25,688 nt of DNA from a virus: positions 1 to 25,688 of IMG/VR virus record IMGVR_UViG_3300010166_000003; one strand, 5' to 3'. Below the pieces are notes generated by a model. The model was not told the origin of the DNA and searched no databases. It saw only the letters and a program-made list of their open reading frames with translations. A program made the translations under genes and the position numbers. Positions 6,401 through 14,471 of this stretch are shown here, piece by piece (the stretch's first letter is position 1; each line of letters begins with the position of its first letter).

Positions 6401-8536
6401 GAAGTATGCGTCGCAATTCAGGAAAGTGTTATTTGCCGCGTTGCCCCAAAGGACGAACCCCCACCCCTCGAACTGCGAGCCGAATCCATTGCGATAGGCT
6501 TTGCAGTTTTCGACGATGTTGTTTGATCCGCCGAAAATTAGGAGACCGGCCGTTGGCGCGCGTGTGAACTGAAGTCCGACGAAGTGCAGCCAAGATCCGG
6601 TGACATAGATCAGTGCGCCGTTTTCGGACGAGTCAATATTCGTCAAGCCGTTGCCGTCGAAGATCGGCGTCTCGCCCGGCGCTGGCATGATCACGATAGG
6701 GTTTCCGGGATCCCCGGATCCGCTTACGTTGTCTCGCCCTGAATTGCCTCCGCTGTAAGTGTACGTCCCCCCTCTGCAATAGATGGTCCGGAGGCCCGTC
6801 GAATCGGCCTCAGCGACCGCCCGGCTAATCTTCCGGAACGGAGACGCAATGCTGCCGGTGCCCGTCGAGTCATTCCCGGTCGGGGAAATATAAATGATCG
6901 CGGTCGCTGGACTTGCGCCACTCGCCGACCCGCTACCGCTTGCGACACCCGCACGTGATGCGATGCTGGTAGGGATAACCGATCCGTTGCCGGTCCCGCC
7001 GCCTACGCCCGCCGCTGTGCCAACGGCAGATATAGCAGTCGGAACCACACGCTCGAATGCGCCGAGATCCGGAGCGGTGCCGTAATAGGTGATGCCCGAA
7101 ATCGGCGTGCCGAAGTCGATTAGATCCGACCCCGGCACGAGTTGCATGAACGTCGTTATAGTCGGCAGAGATCCGTCCGACTGACGGGCAGCCGTCGCTT
7201 GGGCGAATGCGGTGATGGATGAGAAGTCGGCCGCAGAAACAACCCGTCCGCCCTGCCACGAGTTGGTGGTCTCGACGACCTTCGAGCCAAGGCTCAGTAT
7301 TCCGGCGTTGCCGTTCGTCCGGACAGCAAGATTATTGGTAAGCGTGTGGGTGCCGGATGTGAAATCGTCCATGACGATCTCGGCCCACCCAGCTGATGCG
7401 TCTCGAATATTTCCGAATGCGGTGCAATTATATAGGAAGATTCCCGCCGATGTATTGCTGTTTACATCGAATCCATTCGCCGCGTTTCGGAACGAAAAAC
7501 ATTGCTTATAGACGTGTCGACCGTTGACGGCGGTCCCGGAGGAGCCGCCCATTTTAAAGCCGTTGCCGTCTCCTAGGCGGGTCGTACCGTCTTCCGCGTA
7601 CCCGTTTTCATAGGCCCAACAATTCTCAAAGGTCACCGGCGCTTGCGTGCCGGATACCGTCATATATGCGTCGAATCCATCGTCCGAGTTTCGATAGGCG
7701 CGGCAATTGCGAAGGATGTTTCCGGTGCTCGTCGGCCGCGTATAGAAGCCGTCTCCGTTACCGCCCGTGCCGGCTGTGTCTCTGTTGAAGTAACCGTCGC
7801 AGTTCAGGAGAAGGTTATTGCCGGACGCGCCCCAAATGGCGAAGCCCCATCCTTCAAATGCGGAACCGAAGCCGTTGCGATATCCTTTGCAGTTCTCAAT
7901 GATATTGTTAGAACCGCCCTCGATCATGATCCCGGCGGTGGGCGCACGTGTAAACTCAAGACCTTTAAAGTGAAGCCATGATCCAGTGACGTAGATCAGT
8001 GATCCATTTTGGGACGAGTCGAAGTTCGTTAGGCCGTTGCCGTCAAAGATCGGGACTTCGCCGGGATAGTTTTCTATCTTGATGCGGGCGCCGGACGATC
8101 CCGAACCGGTAACGTTATCTCGGCCAGTTGTACCGCCGCTGTAAGTGTATGTGCCTCCCCGGCATAGGACGGTATCGCCAGCAGCCGAAACCGAAACGGC
8201 CTTGGAGATCTTGCGATACGGAGCGCCGATCGCTCCGGTTCCGGTCGTATCATTGCCGGATGGAGAGATGTACCGAATCGTGCCGCCGGTCGTTGCCCCC
8301 GTAGCGCTCGCGGCGCCTACGCCAGCCGCCGTGCCAGCCCGCGCTATGGTGGCCCGGCCAGTCGCCGCCGCAGCGCCTACACCGGCCGCCGTGCCTACGC
8401 TGCCCGCGCCGGCCGTGGCGCCGGTTGCTGCGGCCGAGCCAACACCCGCCGCCGTTCCAACCGCCGCCGTTACGCCTCCAGCCCCCGCCTGAGTTTGCGC
8501 GGCGCCTTGGAGGAGTGGGCCAAACCATACGAGCAT
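3374..8536 (-). CDS. Giant tail spike/fibre with two PL9-like beta-helix domains
   Basis: A 1720-aa protein, probably an adsorption spike and candidate polysaccharide depolymerase. Layout: residues 1-85 Gly/Ala-rich repeats; ~87-495 right-handed beta-helix 1 (ISPSGNDTTGTG start); ~496-545 linker; ~547-950 beta-helix 2 (ISPTGNDSTGTG start); ~950-1184 GTAAGVG-type repeats; ~1184-1372 jelly-roll/LamG-like segment (DDFFSGLDSAKWTLGSG ... FDNVNIV); ~1373-1672 more repeats; ~48-residue basic tail. Both helices keep DDGFD (285-289 and 747-751) and GxGFKMGG with Lys328 and Lys790, resembling the Ca-binding and catalytic sites of pectate lyase family 9. Key positions are offset by exactly 462 residues, showing a tandem duplication. 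ATG at 8536 lies 3 nt after the previous stop. Confidence 0.85.
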   Translation of the reverse strand: MLVWFGPLLQGAAQTQAGAGGVTAAVGTAAGVGSAAATGATAGAGSVGTAAGVGAAAATGRATIARAGTAAGVGAASATGATTGGTIRYISPSGNDTTGTGAIGAPYRKISKAVSVSAAGDTVLCRGGTYTYSGGTTGRDNVTGSGSSGARIKIENYPGEVPIFDGNGLTNFDSSQNGSLIYVTGSWLHFKGLEFTRAPTAGIMIEGGSNNIIENCKGYRNGFGSAFEGWGFAIWGASGNNLLLNCDGYFNRDTAGTGGNGDGFYTRPTSTGNILRNCRAYRNSDDGFDAYMTVSGTQAPVTFENCWAYENGYAEDGTTRLGDGNGFKMGGSSGTAVNGRHVYKQCFSFRNAANGFDVNSNTSAGIFLYNCTAFGNIRDASAGWAEIVMDDFTSGTHTLTNNLAVRTNGNAGILSLGSKVVETTNSWQGGRVVSAADFSSITAFAQATAARQSDGSLPTITTFMQLVPGSDLIDFGTPISGITYYGTAPDLGAFERVVPTAISAVGTAAGVGGGTGNGSVIPTSIASRAGVASGSGSASGASPATAIIYISPTGNDSTGTGSIASPFRKISRAVAEADSTGLRTIYCRGGTYTYSGGNSGRDNVSGSGDPGNPIVIMPAPGETPIFDGNGLTNIDSSENGALIYVTGSWLHFVGLQFTRAPTAGLLIFGGSNNIVENCKAYRNGFGSQFEGWGFVLWGNAANNTFLNCDAYFNADSAGDGSNGDGFYTRPLGTGNLLQGCRSYRNSDDGFDTFITTSGTEAAVTFENCWAYRNGYGEDGTTRLGDGMGFKMGGATGTSVDGRHIYKRCLAWENAANGFDGNSNNSAGLFLYNCTAYANIRDSLAGWGQFVLDDVTTGAHTITNCLSVSSGGGAGVNDLGTKATQTTNSWQGGLTVSSADFVSLTATTAEGARQSDGSLPSTTFLSLVSGSDLVDAGTVVSGISYTGTAPDIGAIERAAVSTTNGVGAASGSGAASGVGRSTAADAAAASGVGAASGVGASTAADAAAASGVGAAAATGASTAASAGTATGTGAATSTTTAIQFRAGSAAGVGGGTAVTTAITAAVGTASGTGVAAGSSVAGTISSAAGTAAGVGSTSATGAATASSPGTAAGVGATSAVGRAIQFRAGSAAGVGSTAAVSTASAAAIGTAAGTGTAAGSSAAGTISAAAGAASGTGAAAATGKEIYRKVDTLKDDFFSGLDSAKWTLGSGFSPVDYQFADGQARLFADTSYVEFFSTDWWDLTGVRYFIELEKYTAGSGVEAYVFLRSNDNANQQYFVIITGGAIFMSGNENGGYVTYGSSIAYNPAVHKFLGLRESGGTIYAEYSTDGSTWTAINNRTAAFALDRIRVAFGAGDYQTDSRAVIEFDNVNIVPTAAVGTATGTGATVSIGTAITAAVGTASGTGTASGSSVAGTISSGAGTAAGTGATSGTGRATTAVAGTAAGVGSTNATGRATTSAQGTAAGIGTTTATGRSTAIGQGTAAGVGAAVGSGSFSAQGAGTGIAVGTGAATATGRATTAVPGTAAGAGAGTAGGQAITARAVTAPGVGAAVAAGSQVAAATGTAAGAGAASAPSTAGTIGSGVGTAAGIGSTAAQGRATTAGTGVVAGIGAATGRGASTASATGTAAGVGTAPGISPIITIVAGVGTAAGAGATGGTGRSTAAARGTATGAGTAIGWYVSPRVATRTRVGSLGAAPTRPGQQEHTRDGNQASYLSRRRTG
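3520..4415 (-). repeat. GTAAGVG-type low-complexity repeat block
   Basis: The C-terminal third of the spike encodes roughly 15-20-residue degenerate repeats built on (G)TAAGVGAxxxTGRATTA. A second block lies at about 4985-5690, and short ones flank the first beta-helix. The nucleotide sequence is dominated by GCC/GGC codons, which is why long open frames also appear on the opposite strand. These blocks probably act as spacers or shaft segments between globular domains; that role is inferred. Confidence 0.8.
5690..8280 (-). repeat. Tandem duplication of a ~400-aa beta-helix domain
   Basis: Two coding blocks inside the spike gene (about 7050-8280 and 5690-6900) encode clearly homologous beta-helices. 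Each runs from IxYISPxGNDxTGTG to a GTAPDxGAxER end, with the same internal order of motifs (YTYSGG, FDGNGLT, GSWLHF, EGWGF, SDDGFD, GFKMGG, NSWQGG, ARQSDGSLP). The offset between equivalent residues is constant at 462 aa where checked (DDGFD and the GFK lysine), so there are few or no indels between the sites compared. Divergence at many positions shows the duplication is not recent. Confidence 0.85.
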
Positions 8537-8539
8537 CGA

Positions 8540-8896
8540 TTATGCGATCTTCCGAATCGAGTAGCCGATGGCGCGATCAACACCGGCCGTTCGGATTAGA
8601 GTCATATCCCACCCGTGCAGCAAGACCAGGGACGGACTGATCCAGACCGCATTGTCGGCGCCCTGCGCATGAGCGAAGGACGCAATAAACGCTTTTCGCT
8701 TCGTGCTCGCAGCCGCCACCTTCTCATAGATCGAGAAGTCGAATGCGTCGCCGGCCACTAGGGCGTTAAGATCCAGGAAGCATTGATAGATCCCGTCGTC
8801 CGTGACGTTCTGCAAGGTCGATGTTCCGGAAACGATGGATAGCTCCGTCGTCGATACGGTAAGTCCGGTACTGGAATACGGTTCGCTTATGGCCAT
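8540..8896 (-). CDS. Conserved phage structural protein (118 aa)
   Basis: A 118-aa protein with the pattern GLTVSTTELSIVSGTSTLQNVTDDGIYQCFLDLNALVAGDAFDFSIYEK, then WISPSLVLLHGWDMTLIRTAGVDRAIGYSIRK. I recognise this as a small beta-rich protein repeatedly found near capsid and fibre genes in alphaproteobacterial phages. No function has been established that I can name; a decoration or fibre-associated role is plausible. It starts 2 nt after the previous stop and ends 3 nt before the spike start, so it is part of the adsorption block. Confidence 0.75.
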   Translation of the reverse strand: MAISEPYSSTGLTVSTTELSIVSGTSTLQNVTDDGIYQCFLDLNALVAGDAFDFSIYEKVAAASTKRKAFIASFAHAQGADNAVWISPSLVLLHGWDMTLIRTAGVDRAIGYSIRKIA

Positions 8897-8898
8897 GA

Positions 8899-9714
8899 TC
8901 AGTACAACCCATACAGTGCTACAGGGACGTTTTGCGCGGTGCCTTGGTTATTTTTTAGCCGGACTTGCATTATTTTCCCCGCCGGGATCGGTATCATTTC
9001 CGGCATCATTTCGTGCGGCTGATGTACTGCCTCGTTAGTGGAGAGAGCGTAAGGCTTGGTGGTGAGAGCCACGCTATCGTAACCAATTTCGCAGTGTCCC
9101 ATTTGCGTCGTCCAAGCGGTCGCGCCCGGACCTTGCATTGCGACATGAAACCCGCCCCACGGCCGCGTAGTTGTGCCGATCGTCGTCCATGATCCGAAGA
9201 CGCCGGAAGCTCCTGGGGTCACGCCGGGGAAGCCGCTACCCGTGATCGTCCCGAGCGTTTCGACGCCTGAAAAGACCGGCCAAGGCGGTTGGTCGAAGCC
9301 GCCGTAAAGGACGAGGCCCACATCCAAAGTCATGGCAGCGTTTGCCTGTATACGGCACGCGATCCTTGTCCCTTTTGGAATAAAGATCGGAAAAAACCGG
9401 ACGTTCTGGAAGCCGAAATTGCTGTTCGTTGGACTGTTTCCGATCAGGTTAGAGATTATAGGCACCTCCGATCCGGCCGCACCTATACCGAAGTCGGCAA
9501 TAATCTCTCGAGATGCCGCGCCTGATGCACCTCGGTTGATCGTTACCACCAACCCATAGACATCGCTGGCCGTTGCTGCAATTAACTGGACCCATGCTCC
9601 TTCGACATTGGACGCTCCTGTAACTACAGCGTCGCCATGCAGAGTCGTCGACAGAGAGTTGACCTCCGCGTTGTTGTAGAAATATGAGGAGCGAGATTTC
9701 CGGTCGCCAAACAT
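8899..9714 (-). CDS. Phage structural protein, paralogue of the preceding gene (271 aa)
   Basis: A 271-aa protein sharing a core with the 277-aa product encoded immediately upstream: FGIGAAGSEVPIISN, then FFPIFIPKGTRIACRIQANAAMTLDVGLVLYG, then a Gly/Thr-rich half. It looks beta-rich and lacks recognisable catalytic motifs. The ATG follows the upstream stop by 3 nt. Position between small structural genes and the spike suggests a virion component such as a fibre, baseplate or decoration protein. I do not recognise a named family. Confidence 0.72.
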   Translation of the reverse strand: MFGDRKSRSSYFYNNAEVNSLSTTLHGDAVVTGASNVEGAWVQLIAATASDVYGLVVTINRGASGAASREIIADFGIGAAGSEVPIISNLIGNSPTNSNFGFQNVRFFPIFIPKGTRIACRIQANAAMTLDVGLVLYGGFDQPPWPVFSGVETLGTITGSGFPGVTPGASGVFGSWTTIGTTTRPWGGFHVAMQGPGATAWTTQMGHCEIGYDSVALTTKPYALSTNEAVHQPHEMMPEMIPIPAGKIMQVRLKNNQGTAQNVPVALYGLY

Positions 9715-9717
9715 CGC

Positions 9718-10551
9718 TCACCTATACCCGATGAAAGCTAACCCGAAAGAGTCGCTTACGCTGGTTGCTGGCGTAGATCGATATTGCAGTTGACTCCCGG
9801 ACGGGATGTGACGAAGGATCGGAAGATCTGGATGAGCGCCACTTATCACCTCGGCGCCGTCCGTCGTAAAAAGCCAAGATCCGAATAGCGTGCTCGCAAT
9901 CCCTACGTCGAAATAGACAAGTCCGGTAATAGCCGAATCGGCTGACGCCAATTGAACGTAGCAGTCCAGCGCATCATAAAACCTCGTGGTTGGCGAGCCG
10001 AAGCTGGCCCAAGCGCTAACTGCGCCTTGGGTTCCCATAGACACGTCAGTCGAGTTCGATGTCGCCGTGCTTACCCCCAACACGTCCGCTTGTTGAAACA
10101 TCGGAAAGGGAGACGATCCGTTATCGCTACTGTGAAAGGTTATTCCGACATGTGCAGCAACGGCCGTTTGCGCGCCTTGGATGCGACAAGAGACCCGCGC
10201 TCCTTTGGGGATAAAGAGCGGAAAAAACTTGGTATATTTACTGCTGATATATTGGATTGATCCGCCGCCGCAGGGAAAGTTTGAAAGGATTGCGACCTCC
10301 GACCCTGCCGCGCCGACGCCGATATCTAGCAGGACGCGACGAGCGGTAGCCGATGCGGCGGTATTGGAAACGCCGATCGAGAAGCCATAGGAGTGGTATG
10401 GACAGGATGCCGAAAGCTCGGACCATCCCGTTTTCACATTGGCCGTGACGGTCGTGATTGTTACCTTGTCGAGAACGTATTGAGTTGGCGTAGTGGCGCC
10501 CCACTCGATGCCGTGCATCCTTCGACTAGGTCGCGGCAACATCAGACCCAT
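9718..10551 (-). CDS. Phage structural protein, first of a tandem paralogous pair (277 aa)
   Basis: A 277-aa protein with central motif DIGVGAAGSEVAILSNFPCGG, followed by KFFPLFIPKGARVSCRIQGAQTAVAAHVGITF, closely matching the next gene. The N-terminus reads MGLMLPRPSRRMHGIEWGATT. A strong AAGGAGG site precedes the ATG. The C-terminal half is beta-rich (YFDVGIASTLFGSWLFTTDG). The motif order suggests a virion surface or fibre protein, but no family could be named. The pair arose by gene duplication and has diverged strongly outside the core. Confidence 0.72.
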   Translation of the reverse strand: MGLMLPRPSRRMHGIEWGATTPTQYVLDKVTITTVTANVKTGWSELSASCPYHSYGFSIGVSNTAASATARRVLLDIGVGAAGSEVAILSNFPCGGGSIQYISSKYTKFFPLFIPKGARVSCRIQGAQTAVAAHVGITFHSSDNGSSPFPMFQQADVLGVSTATSNSTDVSMGTQGAVSAWASFGSPTTRFYDALDCYVQLASADSAITGLVYFDVGIASTLFGSWLFTTDGAEVISGAHPDLPILRHIPSGSQLQYRSTPATSVSDSFGLAFIGYR

Positions 10552-10564
10552 GGCCGCGCCTCCT

Positions 10565-10771
10565 TCAGGTAGTCAATCGGATATGCCGCGATTCCTCTGC
10601 AGGAACTGGGTTCGACAAAATAATATTCCAGTTCGCTCCGGACCTCGTCACCGACACCAGATCGGCATTGTAAAGTGCCCGATAGGTTGGCAAATGCATC
10701 GCGAGCGCCGCGAGAGCCTCGTCCATGCGAGCTTGCTGGTTGGTCGGGATCGGGTATGTGGTATTGGCCAC
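10565..10771 (-). CDS. Small hypothetical phage protein (68 aa)
   Basis: A 68-aa product with GTG start at 10769-10771, reading MANTTYPIPTNQQARMDEALAALAMH and then LYNADLVSVTRSGANWNIILSNP. It has an N-terminal helix followed by two short strands. A CCGGAAG site lies in the end of the previous gene, whose stop is 8 nt upstream. The next gene begins 13 nt downstream with its own strong ribosome site. Function unknown; tight packing in the operon is the main support. Confidence 0.6.
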   Translation of the reverse strand: MANTTYPIPTNQQARMDEALAALAMHLPTYRALYNADLVSVTRSGANWNIILSNPVPAEESRHIRLTT

Positions 10772-10779
10772 AGTGTTTG

Positions 10780-11079
10780 CTACTTCCGGTTATCCGGCTC
10801 AACGGAAGCACCGTCGCCGTCCCTGGCGCGTGCATCGGCCTCGGCTGCCTCTTTCACAACCGTTCGACGCGCGTCCTGCATGGCCGCCCGCTGAGCTTCC
10901 ACCGGAGCGCCTTCCGACATTGCCTTAGCCGCTGCGGCGGACATAGCTTCCTCGATCCGCTTGCCTAGACCGCCCGCAACGTTGCCGCCGCCGCCAGCCG
11001 TGCCGACCGCTTCGACGATCCTCGCTTCGTTCTGATCTCCGCCGCCCTTCGGCGCCGATGCCTTGCGTCCTCTCGGCAT
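10780..11079 (-). CDS. Ala-rich hypothetical phage protein (99 aa)
   Basis: A 99-aa, Ala/Glu/Arg-rich, probably helical protein beginning MPRGRKASAPKGGGDQNEARI and containing IEEAMSAAAAKAMSEGAPVEAQRAAM. The start at 11079 has AGGAGAGAG upstream; the frame is open 41 codons further, but that part overlaps the preceding gene out of frame. The first 14 bases of the gene are identical to the start of the small terminase gene. Function unknown. Confidence 0.66.
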   Translation of the reverse strand: MPRGRKASAPKGGGDQNEARIVEAVGTAGGGGNVAGGLGKRIEEAMSAAAAKAMSEGAPVEAQRAAMQDARRTVVKEAAEADARARDGDGASVEPDNRK

Positions 11080-11089
11080 TGCTCTCTCC

Positions 11090-11542
11090 TTACAGATAGC
11101 GCCGGACGGCGCGGTTTTTGGTTTCGATGATGCGGGCGCGGACGAACGGCGAGTCGAGCAATCGCCCATCTGCGGCCGCTTCCTCGATCGCGTCCGACAC
11201 ATCCTTTTGAACGGCCGGAATGATCTCGCGCATTTGCGGGGAAGTGCCTTTCATGGCGAATCCTACCGCGCTCGCGATCACCGGGTAAACCCGATGTGCC
11301 ATCGGCCGGAGTTCGTCGGGCAAGAGCGATGGGTAGCCGCGATCCATAAGCCATGCGTGCGAATAGGCTCGCGCCTTGAAGGTTACCCCTTGGCACTTCG
11401 TCCGGGCCGCGTGAAGCGCGACCAGCGCAGCCGCATCGTCTAGCGGCTGCGGCTGCGTAGGTTCCAGCTTGCGCCAAAGACGCCGGACGCCTTGCACGTC
11501 ACAGCGCTCTAGCATGTCGAGCATCGCCGCCGCTTTGTCCAT
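11090..11542 (-). CDS. Hypothetical phage protein (150 aa)
   Basis: A 150-aa, mostly helical protein starting MDKAAAMLDMLERCDVQGVRRLWRKL, with a middle GYPSLLPDELRPMAHRVYPVIASAVGFAMKG and a C-terminal helix IPAVQKDVSDAIEEA. The ATG at 11542 follows the previous stop by 5 nt; codons upstream in the same frame read through the previous gene out of frame and were excluded. No clear ribosome site is seen, so translational coupling is likely. I do not recognise a family. Confidence 0.65.
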   Translation of the reverse strand: MDKAAAMLDMLERCDVQGVRRLWRKLEPTQPQPLDDAAALVALHAARTKCQGVTFKARAYSHAWLMDRGYPSLLPDELRPMAHRVYPVIASAVGFAMKGTSPQMREIIPAVQKDVSDAIEEAAADGRLLDSPFVRARIIETKNRAVRRYL

Positions 11543-11547
11543 TAGGC

Positions 11548-11979
11548 TTAGTCCAGGGTTACCGTCGTCGCCGTCGTCAGCCTTGGTGTAACACCGTTGC
11601 CGGTTACGATCGAAGGCGAGACCGCACCGCTCCACAGAATCGCCGCTGCACCGCCGCCGCTCTTGCCAGTCGAGAAAAACGTTACCGTTCCGGAGCCGGC
11701 CGTTCCAGCACCGAAGTCGATATTCGCGACCGGCGACGTGCTGCCTCCGGAAGGCGCCGACCATCCGCTGGTCGTTCTCACAACGTTGACTCGGGCGTAG
11801 CCGGTATAAGTGGCTTCCGATGTTGCCATCGTGCCGGTATCGCCTGGATCCGCCGTATGAAGCGCGACAACGATGTTTGCTTCGGGCGTGGTTGTGGCGT
11901 TGATGGCGTAGTTCGCCCAGGTCGTCGCATTGAATACCAGCGCGAGGATTGCATTTTCGGTCGTGTCAGAGATCGACAT
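11548..11979 (-). CDS. Putative tail fibre/virion surface protein (143 aa)
   Basis: A 143-aa protein with MSISDTTENAILALVFNATTWANYA, then IVVALHTADPGDTGTMATSEATYTGYARV, then VNVVRTTSGWSAPSGGSTSPVANIDFGAGTAGSGTVTFFSTG. The ALHTADPG...E..YTGYARV signature is familiar from small proteins often annotated as phage tail fibre proteins in rhizobial and other phages. It starts after an AGGGAAAGGA tract, 19 nt downstream of the collagen-like gene. A virion surface role is inferred from family and neighbours. Confidence 0.78.
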   Translation of the reverse strand: MSISDTTENAILALVFNATTWANYAINATTTPEANIVVALHTADPGDTGTMATSEATYTGYARVNVVRTTSGWSAPSGGSTSPVANIDFGAGTAGSGTVTFFSTGKSGGGAAAILWSGAVSPSIVTGNGVTPRLTTATTVTLD

Positions 11980-11998
11980 TTTCGGGGGTCCTTTCCCT

Positions 11999-13126
11999 CT
12001 ATCCGTTTACTTCCCGCGCTTCGCGAGCCACTAGAGATCTTACGATAGGCACAAGGTCGATGGCGTGACTAGAGCCGTTTGACATTCCGATCACCAGGAC
12101 CCCCGCATCGACCGTAATGCTATCGATGCTCGTTCCGGCGGGACCACTGGGACCGGCGGGACCCTGCACGCCGGCCGATCCGCGCTTGCCACGTGTCGCG
12201 CTCATGCGCCAGCCCTCGCCCGGACACGGTCCGGGATCATCGCGCACCGCTCGAAACTCGCCTCCGTCAAGCGACACGATATCGAACTTGCCATAGGTGC
12301 GAGTCGCATCGAATAGGCCGCAGACTTCGCCCTCACGCGCATCTCGGCCATCGCGTCCGTCGTGGCCGGCCGCCGCCACAAGAAACCAATCGCCATCAAC
12401 ACCGCCCGGTTCTCTGGCCGTATCACAGCACGCTTGCCAAAGCGATCCGCCGTGAGTCGCGAGATCGCCGGCATAGGAGATAGCGCCGCCTCTCCAGTGA
12501 GTCGCGGAGCGGAGTTGCCCCATCGGTCCAGCTTCGCCGCGCTCGCCTTGTGCCCCGCGCTCGCCCATAGGACCCGGCTCGCCCTGCGGACCCGCTAGGC
12601 CGGCTTCCCCGCGCTCGCCCGGTACACCGGCCTCCCCACGCTCGCCGGCCGGTCCAGGTGCCCCCGCATCGCCGCGTTCGCCCTTCTCGCCGGGCGGACC
12701 GGCCTCGCCCCGTGCTCCAGGAATGCCTTCTGGCCCAGCCTCGCCACGTTCACCGGCCGGTCCTGCCTCCCCGCGCTCGCCCCGCTGCCCCGGCTCACCC
12801 GGCCAACCACGCTCACCTTGCGGACCGGGATCACCGGGCGCACCCGGAGGCCCGGCCTCGCCATCCTTAACCCGCGCTTCTACATCGCGCAGATAACCGC
12901 ACAGTTCATCAAACTCCCGCCGCATGATCTCGCGCGCTTCGGCGTGCGCTGCCTTGCACTCGGCTATTGCCGCAGCAGCCTCGGCCGCTATCGCCCGGCG
13001 CTCGGCTGCCCAAGTATGCTCGTTCCGAGCAATGATCTCGCCTAGAGCATCGGCGAGTGCCTCATCCGGCGACATGATGGCGCCGCGCCGCTTCGCCGAG
13101 AAGTTGCCGCCATGACCGTCCGCCAT
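11999..13126 (-). CDS. Collagen-like phage protein with binding-module-like C-terminus
   Basis: A 375-aa protein. Residues 20-86 are helical and likely coiled-coil ([39 protein letters not shown]). Residues 89-203 are about 38 uninterrupted Gly-X-Y triplets rich in GER and GEA (DNA about 12518-12862). Residues ~207-310 hold two YxxGDxxxxxGSLWxA-like segments ([33 protein letters not shown]) reminiscent of carbohydrate-binding modules. A short second collagen patch follows, and the end is beta-rich. The start at 13126 has GAGGA 8 nt upstream and overlaps the portal gene by 65 nt. Likely a trimeric fibre. Confidence 0.85.
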   Translation of the reverse strand: MADGHGGNFSAKRRGAIMSPDEALADALGEIIARNEHTWAAERRAIAAEAAAAIAECKAAHAEAREIMRREFDELCGYLRDVEARVKDGEAGPPGAPGDPGPQGERGWPGEPGQRGERGEAGPAGERGEAGPEGIPGARGEAGPPGEKGERGDAGAPGPAGERGEAGVPGERGEAGLAGPQGEPGPMGERGAQGERGEAGPMGQLRSATHWRGGAISYAGDLATHGGSLWQACCDTAREPGGVDGDWFLVAAAGHDGRDGRDAREGEVCGLFDATRTYGKFDIVSLDGGEFRAVRDDPGPCPGEGWRMSATRGKRGSAGVQGPAGPSGPAGTSIDSITVDAGVLVIGMSNGSSHAIDLVPIVRSLVAREAREVNG

Positions 13127-14471
13127 CCGTGTTTTCCTCTTCGTCGCCCTCGGCCGGCGGTTCGTCCTCGTCGTCGTTGGCCGGCGCTGGAGGCGCGGCC
13201 GGCGGACCGGGCGCTGCCGGGATCTTTCCCGCCGCAGACAGCGGGACGACCTGCTGTTGCACGCGCGGCTCTTCGCCATCCGGACCCACTGACGGCAAGC
13301 CTTCCTCGCGACGAGCTTCGTTCGGCGACATGATTCCGCCAATGGTCGCCTTCGCGAGTCCTTCAATCCGCTCCTTGAATGAGGAACGCAGGAGCGCAGA
13401 CGTATTAAATTCGAGGTACTCGTCCGGTTGCCCCCTCAGTTCGAATAGGTTTCCGATCGATTCCTCGATGTGGTTAAGCATAAATCCAAGACCGCTCGCG
13501 TGCCATTGCCTCATCAGAGCTTCGGTCGACGAATAAGTTTGCCCCCCGATCCCCAGGATGGCCAACGGGATGCGATAGACGAGCGCGACCGCCTGATCAC
13601 TGATCTTCAATATTTCGGCAAGCTGCGAGTCGACTGAATTTTGCGACCATGGAACAGGCTTTATCCCGGATGTCAGGATAGGCACGCCGCCGGTCGCCAT
13701 GTCCTTCGACTGCTCTTCCCAGCGAGCGCGAAGGTCCATGACCTGATTTGCGTCTAGCGTGAGATCTGTCGACAGAACCGCGCTCGGCCGCCCGCCATTC
13801 TGGAAGAATGCCATCTGTTGCCGCTTCATAGTCGACGACAGGCCGGTGTCCATCACGGCGGCTAGAAGCGGCGTCTCCCCGATCAAGGGATTGCGACGGC
13901 AGTGCAATCTAACGTGTAATACATCCCGCTGTGGAACCGCAGATAGTGTGCCGGGCGCGAACATCCGATCCACCACTTCATTCCCGGCGAGCGCATAAAA
14001 GATGGATCCATCTTGCGCGATCCTTCCGGAGCATGACCGGGACCGCATAAGGTGAAGTTCCTGGATCTCGCCGCGTCCATTGCGCACGGCCAAGGCGAAG
14101 GCGTTTCCATCTTCCAGAAGCTCCCTCGTGCAGTTCAGAAGGAAGTCGGAGATCGACTGATACGAGTTCGGCCGTTTGAGGATCCTCGTCAACGACGAGG
14201 CCGTGACTCGCTCGCGGCCGCCGTTCTCAAGCGTTCGCCAATGGTCTCCCGGACACATCGCGATCGTTTCGGCGTAGGCGCCAACGCAAGCCTGCACGAT
14301 CGCGGATCCGGCGCCGAAGGGAAGTGGATCGTACCCGTTTTGCCAGAAGTTCCAGGCGCCCCACGAAGCCGGCAACCATCCTCCGGAAACCTCCCAGGGT
14401 CCGGGACGATACGAACCTTCGGCAGCTTTCACCGCCGAAGGCCGGAAGACTTTGGAGAGCCAGCGGATCAT
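13062..14471 (-). CDS. Portal protein, HK97 family
   Basis: A 469-aa protein with the HK97-type portal pattern: [85 protein letters not shown], and [35 protein letters not shown]. It forms the dodecameric vertex through which DNA is packaged. The last ~70 residues are Pro/Ala then Asp/Glu-rich ([14 protein letters not shown]), longer than in HK97. It starts directly after the TAA of the 121-aa gene. It lies downstream of the capsid gene, the reverse of the usual order. Confidence 0.93.
   Translation of the reverse strand: MIRWLSKVFRPSAVKAAEGSYRPGPWEVSGGWLPASWGAWNFWQNGYDPLPFGAGSAIVQACVGAYAETIAMCPGDHWRTLENGGRERVTASSLTRILKRPNSYQSISDFLLNCTRELLEDGNAFALAVRNGRGEIQELHLMRSRSCSGRIAQDGSIFYALAGNEVVDRMFAPGTLSAVPQRDVLHVRLHCRRNPLIGETPLLAAVMDTGLSSTMKRQQMAFFQNGGRPSAVLSTDLTLDANQVMDLRARWEEQSKDMATGGVPILTSGIKPVPWSQNSVDSQLAEILKISDQAVALVYRIPLAILGIGGQTYSSTEALMRQWHASGLGFMLNHIEESIGNLFELRGQPDEYLEFNTSALLRSSFKERIEGLAKATIGGIMSPNEARREEGLPSVGPDGEEPRVQQQVVPLSAAGKIPAAPGPPAAPPAPANDDEDEPPAEGDEEENTDGGRSWRQLLGEAARRHHVAG

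Noticed and set aside
12193-12870. Several plus-strand frames opposite the collagen-like gene
   Set aside because: Antisense of Gly-X-Y codons; Arg/Pro/His-rich with no starts or domains.
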